Below are positions 32,286-44,064 of a DNA stretch of 60,738 bases, in pieces. Made by a program: the position numbers and the translations under genes. This DNA comes from Cylindrodendrum hubeiense (taxonomy: Eukaryota; Ascomycota; Sordariomycetes; Hypocreales; Nectriaceae): assembly GCA_014621425.1 (NCBI GenBank), contig JAANBB010000240.1, positions 1 to 60,738 of the forward strand. Reading direction: 5' to 3'. The notes beneath the pieces are model-generated. The model ran no database searches and had not been told where the DNA came from. It saw only the letters and a list, made by a program, of their open reading frames with translations. Position 1 is the stretch's first letter. Every line of letters begins with the position of its first letter.

Positions 32286-34170
32286 ATTGTCCCGTCACTA
32301 GTCGCCCGTCTAAGTGCGATCGTCCGGTGCAGCGATTGCGAGGGTGCAACGGCGATGACTCAACGGCTGCCTGGAGTTTTAGTGTGCCGGCCGCCGAGTC
32401 CAGGGTTGGGTTGCGTAGACTAAATCGCGGTGTCGACTCGACGAGCGCAAGTGAGCAATTGGAGGAGTCGCGCAGCAATCAGGGAACGTGGGCCGATGCC
32501 GGGCAAATTGCGTCCGCGATGTCAGATGAAGCAAAAGTTCCCTGGGTACGCGTCGGGTCTACGAATCGCGACCAGTGCAGGTATGAAATAGCCTGCATCT
32601 GCTCAACCAAGATGCCAGAGCCTTGTCGCGCCTGCATCATGGAGGCCCACCATGCTGTGGGCAAACGCGGCGGTTTCTGCCTCGGGAAACGTGCAAACCC
32701 ACAATATCAGAGTCATCTGATGTGAATATGCAAGAGGCCTTTGAGAGGCCGTCCATCGCTCCGGGGTATTTTGTTTGCGATGCACTCTGGCCTTGTTGAG
32801 GATTAACTACAGATTACACCACGGGAGTGTGTTGGTTGCCGCGCACAGTCCACAGCTGCCCCGCACTGTCAGCAGCTACCCTGCCTTGCCAGGCTTGCCA
32901 GGCTTGCCTACCTTGTCAGCATAGGTATATGTAGGTACCTAAATGTTCCTAAATGTTAGCGGCCTGGAATCACGCGTCCAATGCGCGGCAATCAATTGCC
33001 CAGCGTCGTATAGGCCTCTCGTTTTGGAACGATCGGCACTTTATGTGAGCGAATATCTACTGGGGGAATCTGCAAGTTGGCCAGTTTGCTCCGGGATTCA
33101 ACGAGAGTGGTGGCATCGGCACTTTCACTCTCATACGGTTTCAGGCGAGAATCAGCAACGGCCCGACAAGCGAGGCGCTAAAACAACTGTCAGGTAGGCA
33201 TCGCTAAAAACATCATCGCTTCCTAAAACATACTGCAACGCCCACCACATGATCGCGAACGTACCAGTTTTTTAATCAAATCTCCACCTTCTCTGGTTAC
33301 ATTGTTCGACCATCGGCTTTGCCTGAAGCGATCAGGCCACGACAACCTTTCCCTGATTTGAAATCAGGAACGAGAGACTGACCACGGGGCAGGTCTACTC
33401 ATTTATAGCCGTTCCGGTATTTGGGGTGTGAGGATACTCTCGTTGCTCAGATGATCGATGCCGTTGAGAAACTACGTCAGGAGTGGAAACTAACGAATGT
33501 GTTCTGACAACTTTGGCATCTCCAGACTGTGTCATACTCTAATACAAACGGGCTGGGTCTATTTCCGCTGGTAAATTCCGAATCAACGAAGTCCACGTTA
33601 AAATACAGGTTCCAGTAGATTGTGGACGAGCCAGAGTTAATGCCGTTGCTGTTTGTCATCCATGGGTTGATTAAATTCCTGCTTCGCAGCGAATATCAGC
33701 AGACAAAGCACAGGGGTTACCGTACCCTGCAGCTTTAATAAATCCTCCGCAACAACTTATGTCAACGCAATGACACTCCATTCTATGTGGAAAAAAGTGT
33801 GTCCGAAACCGAGTAGAAAACATACCATGGACCAACTCGAATCCACTGTCGCCCGGCCCCGGGCTTCACAGAATGCGGGGAACCCCATGTCCGCCTGTCT
33901 CAATCCCCCCAGACTAATCCCTTTGTAAATTCGGCGCCTCTGACGCACCTCACTCCGGTTCACATCCTATCAAGTTTATGCCTTCAGCTGCCTATGCTTA
34001 AACACTTCTGCAAGGGGTAAACGTCGCGTCTAGACTCGCAGCAGTGGCATTGACAACTCCCCAACATCTAACCTTACTCCCCGCTGTGGAGGTGCCCATA
34101 GGGCGCTGCAGCCACCCGGCGCCACCCCCACAGCCACTGCCGAGACAGAAGAAGCTCGCATTCACCAAAG
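32286..34170. other. Intergenic region between DCL2 and the Zn2Cys6 gene
   Basis: The two divergent genes are 1.9 kb apart. The DCL2 side is GC-rich. A short (CCTTGCCAGG)-type repeat with GCTTGCCAGGCTTGCC lies at about 32,880-32,915, followed by GGTACCTAAATGTTCCTAAATGTT. From 33,200 to 33,960 the sequence is plain intergenic DNA with no coding potential I can support. Confidence 0.5.
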
Positions 34171-36387
34171 ATGGGGTCGACAGATCCCAATGGAGGCAGC
34201 AATTCCAACGGTGATGCTGGTTTCGGTGGCAATGGCTATAGCTTTGTTCCCTACGACCATCCCTTCCCGCAGCTGTCACGCAAGATCAAGGCGTGCACAG
34301 TGTGCCGGCGACAAAAGGTAAGGCCCCTGAGTAGCCCCCTAATGATAGCAATAAAGATCCTTAAATGACAGTGTATCTTTGCCTAGATAAAATGTCTCAT
34401 GGATGAAGCTGGTCCGCCTTGTCGCCGATGCGTCGAGCGGAACCTAGACTGTATCTTGGGCAAGAACTTGCAGACCATCATTGATGAAAAGTCGCAGTAT
34501 GTCACCTTGTGGTAGGGGTGCTGTGGCGACAGAGACTGAATCATTCCATATAGATACCTCGACGCGGTTTTTCAAGACCTGGAACAAATTCACGGCACCC
34601 TACGAGCAGTTGTAGAGAGGGTCGGCCTACCAGAGCCTCAACCACTCCAGTCGTCTTCCGTGCGCGATACAGCGAGATCGCCCACAGGTCGAGATGGCTT
34701 TACAGGTTACGAAAGTGCCAATGGCGGTGGGAAACGAGCAAGAGTGTCCAGCCAGGACAGTTATGGTCCATCATGCGACAACTCGCCCAAGATCTCACCC
34801 GCGGACGAAGCCAATCTTCCCCACGTGCCCATCCACTCACTCTACAGACTCACGAAGCTTCAGGCATTCAGATCCCCAGATGGTCCCGAGGAACGCCAGG
34901 GCCGAGCGATTGACGATTTGATATCACGCGGTGTGATCAGTTTCAGCGATGCACAACGTCTCTTTTCCCTGTACCGGGACCGCCTGGACTCTTTCATGTA
35001 TGGCGTGGGATGCCGATACCAATCCCTGGACGAGCTGCGACAAAAGAGTTCTATCCTCACAGTTGCAATTCTTACTGTTGCCGCACTTCATGACCCAGCA
35101 GCAAACTCGATATACGGATTATGCAGATCTGAGTTCCGCCGGATGATAGAAAGATCCATCTTCGACCGCCAAGTCAACCACGATTATCTCCGCGCCTTGT
35201 GTGTTGCTTCTTACTGGCTTAGCGATATGTCTTGGATGCTCTCCGGGCACGCAATTCGCCGCGTGACTGAGGGTAATCTCTACAACATCCACATCCGAGC
35301 CCAAAAAGAACAGAGCGAAGAGGCTGCTGACGGTGTGAGGCTGTGGTATATCCTTAATATCTGCGATCAACATCTCGCGACGCTCTATGGGAGGCCGGCT
35401 ATCGTTCATTCAGACACATCTATGAGGGGATGGGAGACCTTCTTGGAGTCACCAATTGCGAATGCAGAAGATACCCGGCTGGCGAGCCAAGTTGCGCTCC
35501 TGAGCATATTTGGGAGCATTCGCGAGCTGTTCGGCCCAGACACCGGGAAACCTATCCCACGGGCATATCTCCACCAGATTGCACACTTCAATAAGCAGCT
35601 CGATAACTGGTCTAGCCACTGGTCTGTGACTTTACAAGGTGAGCACTAACTTAAACTGCCTACGGCCTGAAACCATTAGAACGCACCTGGCTAATGAGAC
35701 ATGTCAAGAACAATATGAGCATATCGGCAGTTTCCCGCGCAAAGGAGTCCATCTCCACTACCATTTTGCGAAACTACACCTAAATTCCCACGTCTTCCGC
35801 GGCCTGTCTAGTGACAGTCCTATTCCGCACTACTTTCTCGATTGTACTGTTGCGGCGGTCTCCGCAGCCACCTCTACTATCGAGTTCATCCTCACCGACA
35901 GCGATGTCGCTGCTGGGGTAGTTGGCATGCGTCCTACCTACATTGTATGACGGCGTTTGCATGCATGTTTCTCACCAAGGTCGTTACCAGATATGGCGGC
36001 GACCTGATTGAACTAGACCGCGTCCGGGACCTAATCACCCGTCTTATGCGACAATTTCGGTCTTTGCCAGTTGGGAAGTGGCACCTGGCTAATTTGATGG
36101 CGTCTGGGTTGGCGAAGATGGCTGAGACGCTGAACCCGAACCGGGACGAACAAGCCAGGGAGTGGGCAGCTGAAGATATGGCAAACCACAATGCAAATGG
36201 GCCTGTGGATCAAACGGCCAATCTCTTCGGCGGCGAGGCATCTTTTATAGGAGCTGATGGCGATATGATGTTTAACTATGCCATGAGCTTTGGGCTATCT
36301 CCTGTATTTCGGTTTGAACCGAATAATATAGGGGTGGAGGGTCTTCAGGAGTTTCCCGATGTTGACTATTCGGCTTCAAGAACTTAA
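34171..36387 (+). CDS. Zn2Cys6 transcription factor, with a possible frameshift in the last exon
   Basis: This is a fungal binuclear-zinc regulator. Exons are 34171..34317, 34387..34496, 34554..35638 and 35709 to the end. The zinc cluster spans intron 1: CTVCRRQK joined to IKCLMDEAGPPCRRC, then CVERNLDC. A short coiled segment follows (LDAVFQDLEQIHGTLRAVVE), then the fungal TF middle homology region (DYLRALCVASYWLS, WYILNICDQHLATLYGRP, PRKGVHLHYHFAKL). In the last exon the frame that contains FRGLSSDSPIPHYFL ends at 35,950, while the conserved-looking MTAFACMFLTKV continues in another frame. Either one base is missing near 35,930, or a weak 62-nt intron (35918..35979) is used. The gene stands beside a dehydrogenase, aldolase and transporter and is their likely regulator. 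Confidence 0.82.
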
Positions 36388-36680
36388 ATAGCACAAGAAG
36401 CCGTATTGCGATTTCTTGCGAATAAATGACTCCAAGTTCGGTGAGAATTTTGCACCATCCTCTTACCACACCTCGCTCGACTAAAAACTGGTCATTTTGT
36501 TTAAGGGAAAATCATGGAATGCAGTGCCTTCTATCTATCTACCCCACGGTAAATCTATTATCTCGGAGGATTGTTCGTGTCTATAGCTAGATGGTATTTT
36601 TTTGCAGATGAAAGTACATGGGAAACGCAACATATCAAGGGGTCCCTTTATTAAAATGCCATCTCTATATTCGTCTCCAA

Positions 36681-38449
36681 CTAAAGCTTTGAAGCCCGCG
36701 ACTTCTTCACAACCACATCCGCTTCTTGGTCGTCCGAAATAACCAAGTGGTCTATATCGCGAGTATTGACTAACTTCGATGTTGCTTCTTCCAGGCTCGT
36801 GATTCCGCAAAGCCGCATCGAGGTTTCGATCTCATCCTTGAGTACTGGACACGCAAGAGTTAGCAACGAGAATATATAATGAACAGAACTTGAGGCTTAC
36901 TTTGTGTAAGATGCTCTGCGCCCTCTTGGCCATAGACGAGAGAGTAGAGGTACGGTCGACCAATACCCACGGCAGTAGCCCCCAGGGCGATGGCTTTGAT
37001 AATATCGGACCCTCGCTCAAAACCACCATCGACATAAACTTCCAGGCTGTTAAACACCTCCGGGCACACTTTCCTCAGTTCTAGCAGGACGAGGATACTA
37101 GCTTGAGAACTAAACATCTGAGAGTTAGCGAGGCACTCACAAGTTTCAGCTGAGTGGTTGAGTGTTCGACTTACCCATCCAAAGACCGGCCGCCGTGGTT
37201 TCCCAGGAGCACGCCATCCACACCGTAACTGACTGCCTTTTTCACATCTTCTGCAGTTTGCACCCCCTTCAGTATAATAGGGACGCCGCAGGCCTCACGA
37301 ATCCAACCTAGATCCTCCCAGCACAGGGACTTATCGATGTACTGTGCCATTAACCGGCCGAGGCCGCTTCCTTTCTTGTCCTTGCTGCTCTCTCCTCCGC
37401 TTATTGCTGACTTGATTTTGACTGCCTGGGCAGCGCGCTCGTCAGCCTCCCGCTTGCCGGGAACAGGGGCGTCGACAGTGACAAAAACGGCCTTGACGCC
37501 GAGCTCTTTCGCTGTCTTCAGGAGCTCGATCGTCTTTTGGCGGTCTGAGTTGACGTAAAGCTGGAAGAAGAAGGGTTGGCTGGGTGGGGCAGCTGAAATG
37601 ATCGATCGTAAAGTGTAGGAGGCGTTGCTCGAGATCTGTTGTCTACCGTCAGTGGTCGTTCTAACCCTATTTCCCTCGAAGTCACAGGGAGCATTATCAC
37701 TTACACATTGGATTATGCCCTCACTAGCAGCAGCTCTAGCTAGAGCTAACTCACCGTCTGGGTGTGCAAGTCTTGCCATGGCCGTAGGAGATATGAAGAA
37801 GGGCGCCTTGGACTTGTATCCCAGAATATTCGTCCGGTAGTCTACATTCAAGACATTTCTTAGAATCCTGGGTCGGATCATGACCCTTCGGACTAGTTCC
37901 TTATTGTTAGTGTGCGTAACCAGGTCAGTGGCTGCTGACGAGTAGAACGCCCATGTTTTAGGAGTCAATGCCTTCGAAGCCGCAAGTTCAAAGTCTGGTG
38001 CGCCGATGATCGATTCTAGATCTGGCATAGAGCTGTCCTCTCTTGTGGTTGCAGGCTCAGTCACGGGTGCGGCTGGTACTGGTGCAGTGATAATAGCCGG
38101 GGGAACCTGCGTAACTTCAAGGGAAGAGGTGGGAGGTGGTTCCTGAAGAACGCCAATAAAACTGTCCTTGGGCATTTCGTCGAGCATGTCTGGAGCGTGG
38201 GCTTCGTCAAAGGACTCAGTGGCATCCGAACCAGCGCACTTTAGCAGGACTATTGCAAAGACTTAGTGTTGGGCATGCTAGATGTTGACGGGATAGCTTG
38301 CCGGATGGTCCTCCTGGGTGCTCGTCGATAAAATTGGTGATGTCCCAAACTTTTGAGTGTACTGCGATCCAGCAATCCGATTTCGATTTGTGCTTGTTCA
38401 AATCTTGCAGCGATATCAATGGGCTTTCTTTCAATCTCATCTCGGCCAT
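36681..38449 (-). CDS. Cytochrome b5-FMN L-2-hydroxyacid dehydrogenase (cytochrome b2 / L-lactate dehydrogenase type)
   Basis: The enzyme oxidises an L-2-hydroxyacid such as lactate to the oxoacid through FMN and a fused cytochrome b5. Exons are 38449..38302, 38249..37175, 37109..36901 and 36844..36681, 531 aa. The first intron has a GC donor (GCAAGC) and joins HPGGPS to VLLKCAGSDAT. Heme ligands are His44 in HPGG and His67. The FMN barrel keeps QLYVN, VTVDAPVPGKREAD, the lysine in IILKGVQ, and the catalytic His and Arg in GNHGGRSLD, then YVDGGFERGSDI and ALGATAVGIGRPY. No mitochondrial presequence is visible, unlike yeast Cyb2, so location may be cytosolic. It is divergent from the aldolase across 594 bp. 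Confidence 0.92.
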
Positions 38450-39043
38450 GACGAAGAATCACCACCTCGTAACTTGGTCAGAATATTGAAGGTACTGCAC
38501 CACTAGTACTTCGATAACCAGAGTACGCTTTCCGGCAATTTTTCAGAAGGAGACATCCATTTCCAGATAGCTATTGACAGAATCAATGACATGACCCCTG
38601 CTGTGTCGCACCAAGAACCTGGAGCTTCGTCCGTGGATAGTCAGCCAAGTTTCCCTTCGCGGTTAAGTTCGGCCTGCGTCGTTCCCCACATCGGCCGGAA
38701 TCACCGCTGCACCGGGGGAGCATTCGGTTTGAACTAGGATCGCATCTAACACCACACCAAAAGTCCAACATCTTGTCCTCATTTGTTCAATCACCCCGCA
38801 CACCCTCGGTGGCGCCACGCGCGTGGATCCCGGCCGAGAGCCCGACACGATGAATCGGGGATGGCTAAAAGCAATTGACTGAGACCCCGGATCTGCTCTT
38901 ACACAGGAAGCCTCCCACTCCTTGTCTCTGCATGCCACAGCGAGTTAGAACAAATTCCTCTAGATTCATCAAGCATTCAAGATTGTCGATTGAATCACCA
39001 AAACTCTTTACCAATTAACACCCTGTCACCTTCACCACCCGCC
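38450..39043. promoter_or_regulatory. Bidirectional promoter of the dehydrogenase and aldolase genes
   Basis: The region holds CATCGGCCGGAA at 38,689-38,700 and a second CGGCCG at 38,831-38,836. Abutting CGG/CCG triplets are typical half-site arrangements for Zn2Cys6 proteins. CATCGGCCGCAA recurs at 40,442 upstream of the transporter. The regulator-target link is inference. Confidence 0.45.
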
Positions 39044-40030
39044 ATGCCTCTCAGCACAATTGCCGTCAAGGACAAGCCTCTTCCCCGGGGAGTCTACACC
39101 CCCGTCGTTACTTTGTACAAGGCCGGCGACCCTACTCAAGATGTAGACCATGACGCCATGTACAAGCAGTGTCAGGCCCTGGTCAACGCTGGCATGCACG
39201 GTCTAGTCTACCTGGGAACCAACGGCGAGCTTGCCCTGCTCACTGCGCTTGAGCGCAAGTCTATTCTCGAAACAGCTGTGCGCGCAGTAAAAGATCTCAA
39301 CAAGCCCGAGTATCCTATCGTGGCCGGTATCTCTGCGCAGTCCACAAGAGAAACAATCCTTAATGCCAAAGACGCGGCGAGCGCAGGTGCAAACTTCGCC
39401 CTTCTTCTACCACCCAGTTACTGGGCAAAGGCGCTTTCAAGCGATGCCCATCTCTCCTACTTCAGCGCGGTCGCCGATGCTTCACCCATCCCGATTGTTA
39501 TTTATAACTTTCCTGGTGTGACCGCCGGTGTGGACCTCGACTCCGACCAGCTCACAGCATTGGCTTCTCACCCCAACATCGTGGCTGTCAAGCTCACCTG
39601 TGGCAATGTTGGTAAGTTGACGCGTCTTACGAGTAAGTTTAAGCACGAGCAGTTTGGAGTCTTTGGCGGAAGCAGCGACTACCTGCTCCCTACGTTGCAT
39701 GCAGGCGGAAGCGGCTGTGTCACTGGTATGGGCAATATTTTCCCCGCGTCTACCTCTGGCGTGTATGATCTTTGGAAGGCTGGTAAGATCGAAGAGGCCA
39801 AGGAGTTACAGGGAGATGTGGCCAACGCCGAGTGGGCTTGCAAGAAGGGCATTGCTTGTACTAAATACGGAGCTTGGTATTACTTGGGACGTGATTTGGG
39901 ATTGGCTGACGAATCGACATGGCTGATGAGGCAACCATATCAGCCTCTTGGTGATGCCATGAAGAAGTGGACTCTGGAGACCTTGAGCGTTCTAGATAAG
40001 GCGGAGAAGGCGAGACCTTGGAGGACATAG
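39044..40030 (+). CDS. DHDPS/NAL-family aldolase (DapA superfamily), substrate unknown
   Basis: It is a single-exon, 328-aa class I Schiff-base aldolase of the dihydrodipicolinate synthase/N-acetylneuraminate lyase family. Family marks are the GTNGE loop (58-62), the catalytic Tyr154 in IYNFPG and the Schiff-base Lys183 in AVKLTCGN, with VAGISAQSTRETI and the glycine-rich FGGSSDYLLP. Fungi do not make lysine by the DapA route, so a catabolic 2-keto-3-deoxy-sugar-acid or 4-hydroxy-2-oxoglutarate cleavage is more likely. The neighbouring hydroxyacid dehydrogenase and organic-anion transporter agree. The start at 39,044 (CCCGCCATG) gives the family length; an in-frame ATG at 38,990 would add 18 residues. 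Confidence 0.9.
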   Translation: MPLSTIAVKDKPLPRGVYTPVVTLYKAGDPTQDVDHDAMYKQCQALVNAGMHGLVYLGTNGELALLTALERKSILETAVRAVKDLNKPEYPIVAGISAQSTRETILNAKDAASAGANFALLLPPSYWAKALSSDAHLSYFSAVADASPIPIVIYNFPGVTAGVDLDSDQLTALASHPNIVAVKLTCGNVGKLTRLTSKFKHEQFGVFGGSSDYLLPTLHAGGSGCVTGMGNIFPASTSGVYDLWKAGKIEEAKELQGDVANAEWACKKGIACTKYGAWYYLGRDLGLADESTWLMRQPYQPLGDAMKKWTLETLSVLDKAEKARPWRT

Positions 40031-40698
40031 ATGAGCTAATGATGTGTACTACAATAAATCAATAGATTAAGGGCGAGTTTGTGTACCTTCTGATGTCGGG
40101 TCTGCGTTGTATTTTGCCACATGGATGGCTATTCGTAATTATCGTTCATGTTAGCCCATGCCTTTCTCATACTAAATCGCAACCTAACGTAGGCCGCGGG
40201 ATTGTCAGCCAAGTCTTGCGATCACCACGCCTCATTAAAGGCCCCTGTCCCTGTCAAGCATACTCAGCAGGTCAATCTCCAGAGCAGACACACCGACATA
40301 TCGGTTCTAATTCCCCCGCACCTTACCCCGACTCTGACTGGGGTGGAGATGCCCCTCTCCGCAGCCCCGGGTGGACTTAACCTGGGGTCTGGGGTAACGG
40401 GGATACTCTGACCTGGTTCAACGCTATTACCGAGGAGACTTCATCGGCCGCAACCCCAATATGCAACTCCGGGTTAACCGCAAGCGAGTACCACGTGCGC
40501 TAAGACCCGGCGCTTCGTCCGAGTTGTCTGGGGTTGGGATGTATGGGGGGTGGTATTCTAAGTTGAGGGGCAGTCTCAACCCCATATAATGCTAGGGTGG
40601 CCGATGATCGTTGAAGGTAAACTAGACTCTCCACAGGGAATCTAGTTCATCCTCTTGCATCAATCAACGGTGTCAACCATAGGAGTACCAAACGCAAA
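40031..40698 (+). promoter_or_regulatory. Transporter promoter with CreA-type sites and a shared CATCGGCCG motif
   Basis: Four CTGGGG hexamers (40,338; 40,382; 40,389; 40,528) fit the CreA/Mig1 consensus SYGGRG. CATCGGCCGCAA (40,442-40,453) matches the motif in the dehydrogenase/aldolase promoter with one difference in twelve. A TATA-like TATAAT lies at 40,585. Carbon catabolite repression is a reasonable inference. Confidence 0.5.
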
Positions 40699-42441
40699 AT
40701 GGCAGACCTAATCGACAAGCCCCAGATGGAGGAAGCTGAGGGTGAAAAACCTCGTCACATTGATCCAAACGACTTGCCACTCCCCGACGAGTTGGCTCAC
40801 TTGAGCGGAGACGAAATTCAGAAGCTCGAAAGGGGCCTGACCCGTCGATTAGACATGACCTTGATGCCGACGGTCTTTCTTTTGTTCTTGTTGAACATCC
40901 TGTGAGACCCTCAATCAGAACGACTAGCACTTATGGGCAGCTCTAACCCTAGAAATCAGAGACCGAAATAATATTGCGAGTGCCAAGATCGTAGGTCTTC
41001 AGGAGGATCTCGGCATGACCAATAACCAATACAACACAGCTCTCATGATGTTCTACATCGGATGTAGGTGGTCGCCCTGATGCCAATTGTATGGCCGTCT
41101 TACTAACACCCAATAGACATCATTACCCAAATTCCTTCAAATATGATCATTGGTAAAGTGCGCCCATCGTACTACATCTGCCTTGTGACCTCTTTGTGGG
41201 GGGTCGTCTCCATGTCCCAGGGCTTCGTCAAAACCTTTGGTCAGCTTTCTGTCCTCAGATTCGTGTTGGGTCTTGTTGAGGCCCCCTTTCTGCCCGCTGT
41301 CTTCGTCGTCATGAGTTGCTGGTATAAGCGCAGTGAGCTTCCACCTCGCATTGCTATCCTGTACGGTGGCAATATGATGTCGGCAGCTTTCTCCGGGCTT
41401 ATCGCGGCGGGCATCACCAGCCGCATGGATGGTGTTGCTGGACGGGCGTCTTGGTCATGGCTTTTCATTATTGAAGGTTCAATCACAGTTGTAATTGCCA
41501 TTCTATTGGTGCCTATTCTCACGGATTATCCGCTTCAGAGCAAGCACTACTTTATTTCTCGCGAGCTCCAGCTTGTTGGTGTGAGTAGCCGTCTTCCCTA
41601 CATTCTTTGGGCCATTGGTTGATCTAACACACTAATAGGAATGGCGCATCCGAAAGGAGAACGCTGGTATCGTCGATGAAGACCCTGAGTCCATCTGGTG
41701 GGGATTGAGGCAGGCCCTGATCGACCCGAAGCTGTACATGTTTATTGTGCTGCAAATGGCTCTCATTACCGCGCAGTCTTTCAACAACTTCTTCCCTTCG
41801 ATCGTCGGAACCCTTGGATATGGAAGTACCACGACGTTGCTCTTGACGGCTCCTCCGTATTTCTTTGCCTTTATCGTCTCACTGGGCATATCTTTCCATG
41901 CAGGCCATAAGAAAGAGAGAGGCTGGCATATTTTTGTGCCGTTAACATTTGCGATTCTCGGAAATATCCTAGTAAGAGTCTCAAAGCCTGCCCAATCGAC
42001 TAAAGTTGCTAACCAACATATCAGGCAATGTTTGTACCTTCAACCGGTGGTCGCTACTTCTCCATGTTTCTGTTGACAGCTGGATCATATGCGCCTTACA
42101 GCCTCTGCGTTAGTTGGCTAAGTGCATCGCTCCCACGACCGCGAGCAAAGCGTGCTGTAGCCCTTGCTATTGTGAATGTAATGGCTGCTGGTGTTGCACA
42201 CTTTTACACCGTCTACATGTTCCCCGACTGGCAAAAGCCCCGATACTATATCGGTGGAGGTATGATGGCTGGAGCTTGCTTGGTTTGCGGATGCATGGCC
42301 ATATATATCAAGCACTATCTCAAGGCACAGAATAAGAAGCTTGAGGAGGAGGAGGCCCGAGGAGGGCTTGACTATAGTCAGATCATTGGTTCTGGTAAGG
42401 CTGGCAGTGAGGCTATGGTGTCTTTTAGATACGTGCACTAA
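40699..42441 (+). CDS. MFS transporter, allantoate permease (Dal5/Tna1) anion:cation symporter family
   Basis: This is a plasma-membrane importer for a small organic anion, 506 aa, five exons: 40699..40901, 40960..41063, 41117..41580, 41639..41971 and 42025..42441. The cytosolic N-terminus is followed by TM1 and the family signature NILDRNNIASAKI, then TALMMFYIGYIITQIPSNMII. The motif-rich half continues with SVLRFVLGLVEAPFLPAVFV and a central loop containing EWRIRKENAG. The second half has SFNNFFPSIVGTLGYGSTTT, APYSLCVSWLSASLPRPRAK and a Lys/Glu-rich tail. About 12 membrane segments are expected. Substrate is unknown; the gene sits beside the aldolase in the same direction, 669 bp away. Confidence 0.93.
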
Positions 42442-42857
42442 GTTGCATCTGGGAGTCCAAAGCTGCACCAGTAGCAATGCTCTTCGCCCTTCAAAATGTC
42501 GCGTGTTCATATTTAGGCACACAGGAGAAGGAATAGTATTCTATCTAGTCAAGAGACCTTCGAAACCGCACTGAGCTGGAAGTGATCTAGTTTCGTGCTA
42601 TATTACCGAGCATAAATGAACCAAGTAGCCCTGTGAGGTGAATAGGCCTGTTTAGAAGCTATCCATAGACCCCAATTAAAGGGAAATGGATATAGCAACA
42701 TCCCACAATGAAGAAGAGTAACTTAGGAATAACTGTGTTAAACAGCGTGAATCGGTTAAAAGTGGGACAATCACCCCGCCATCCACAGCGCTCAACCACC
42801 AAATCCGCAGCGTGAAGCATTGACGGCGCACGACTGAATGACACCACCTCTAACACC

Positions 42858-43958
42858 ATGCAGCTTGCGTTCCGCGCGGCCGCGGCCGACGATGCCATGG
42901 AGCTCTACGCAACCGGCTTCAATGCCTGGAACCAGCTCATCTTCGAGCCGTCGATGATCGAGGATGAGCCGGATGACCTGTATTCCTTTACAAAGGTCCT
43001 CGGCGCCCAGACCATCGGTCGGCCTCTCTCTCACCTCTGCTATACTATTGGTATGCTGTTATTCGGGCATGTTTGGCGCACTGGTGCTGTGCTGATGAAG
43101 TGCAGTTCATCGCGATGGCAATAAGTGTCTAGCTGGGTCATCGCCAAGTGCGACGATCAGCCTAGACGCTGATGAAAAGGACATTTTTGATCACATCAAT
43201 GCGATCTCGGCGGACGGTGCAATCCTCACCGTTCAAGATCCGAAACCCGGAGATAGCAGCCAGTCCATTGTGAGATATCCGTCTGCGAGCGCGTGGAAAT
43301 CAGGCATCGATAGTCGATCGTGGCCTTGTAAGTCCTCTGTTAGGCAGATGGCCGCCTACGACTCCGGGTTCGTCATCTTGCATGAGGACGCATCAGTATC
43401 CACGCTCGGAGATTCTCGTTTCGGAGACTGTTTGGGCCGGGATGTGGATGACTCGAGGTAAGACTACGTTCCCTAGGATATCCCAGCTGTCATCGCTTAC
43501 AGATCATCAGTTCAGCCGACGAGCCAGGTGTCGTCTCCGACCTCGGCGACCTTGGAGAGCCCGTCAAGAAGGTTGCTGCGGGCGGTTATAGTGTTGCTGC
43601 ACTCACGGAGGGGGGAGGCCTATATCTTTGGGGCGCCGAGTCAACAGGTTCCCGCAGTCGCCATCAAACATTTTCCGAGATCAGTAGAATTCCCAACTAT
43701 GTTGAGGTCGATGGAGACAAAGACGTCCAAGATGTTGCCCTGGGCGAGTCTCACGGAATTGCCTTGACGACTGATGGGTGCATTTATGTCATTGGAGACA
43801 ATACGAATGGTCAACTCGGTTTTGGCAAGGATTTCACGGGCGCTGTCACGTCTTGGTCCAAGGTTGACTTCAAAGTTCCAATAGGGTGGAAATTAGTTGG
43901 CGTCGAGGCAGGCCCGAGGTCGTCATTCATCCTGACAGCCAAGACAAAGCCCACATAG
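42858..43958 (+). CDS. RCC1-repeat (Ats1-like) beta-propeller protein
   Basis: The protein resembles small fungal RCC1/ATS1-like propellers; a role in tubulin or GTPase-related processes is known only for yeast Ats1. Exons are 42858..43050, 43106..43457 and 43511..43958 (330 aa). RCC1-like strands are ELYATGFNAWNQL, VAAGGYSVAALTEGGGLYLWG, DVALGESHGIALTTDGCIYVIGDNTNGQLGFG and a closing VGVEAGPRSSFILT. Homology starts at the Met at 42,897, so the first 13 residues may not be translated. The third exon uses the downstream CAG because only that frame continues the propeller. It is convergent with the proteasome gene. Confidence 0.85.
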
Positions 43959-44064
43959 CATCAGACGTATTACGCACCAAAATGCTACCGGAACGAGTTC
44001 ATTCAGCCTGTATGACCCACTCTATTGTACATTTCTTCCCCTAGTACCCAGCCGCTTAGACGCT

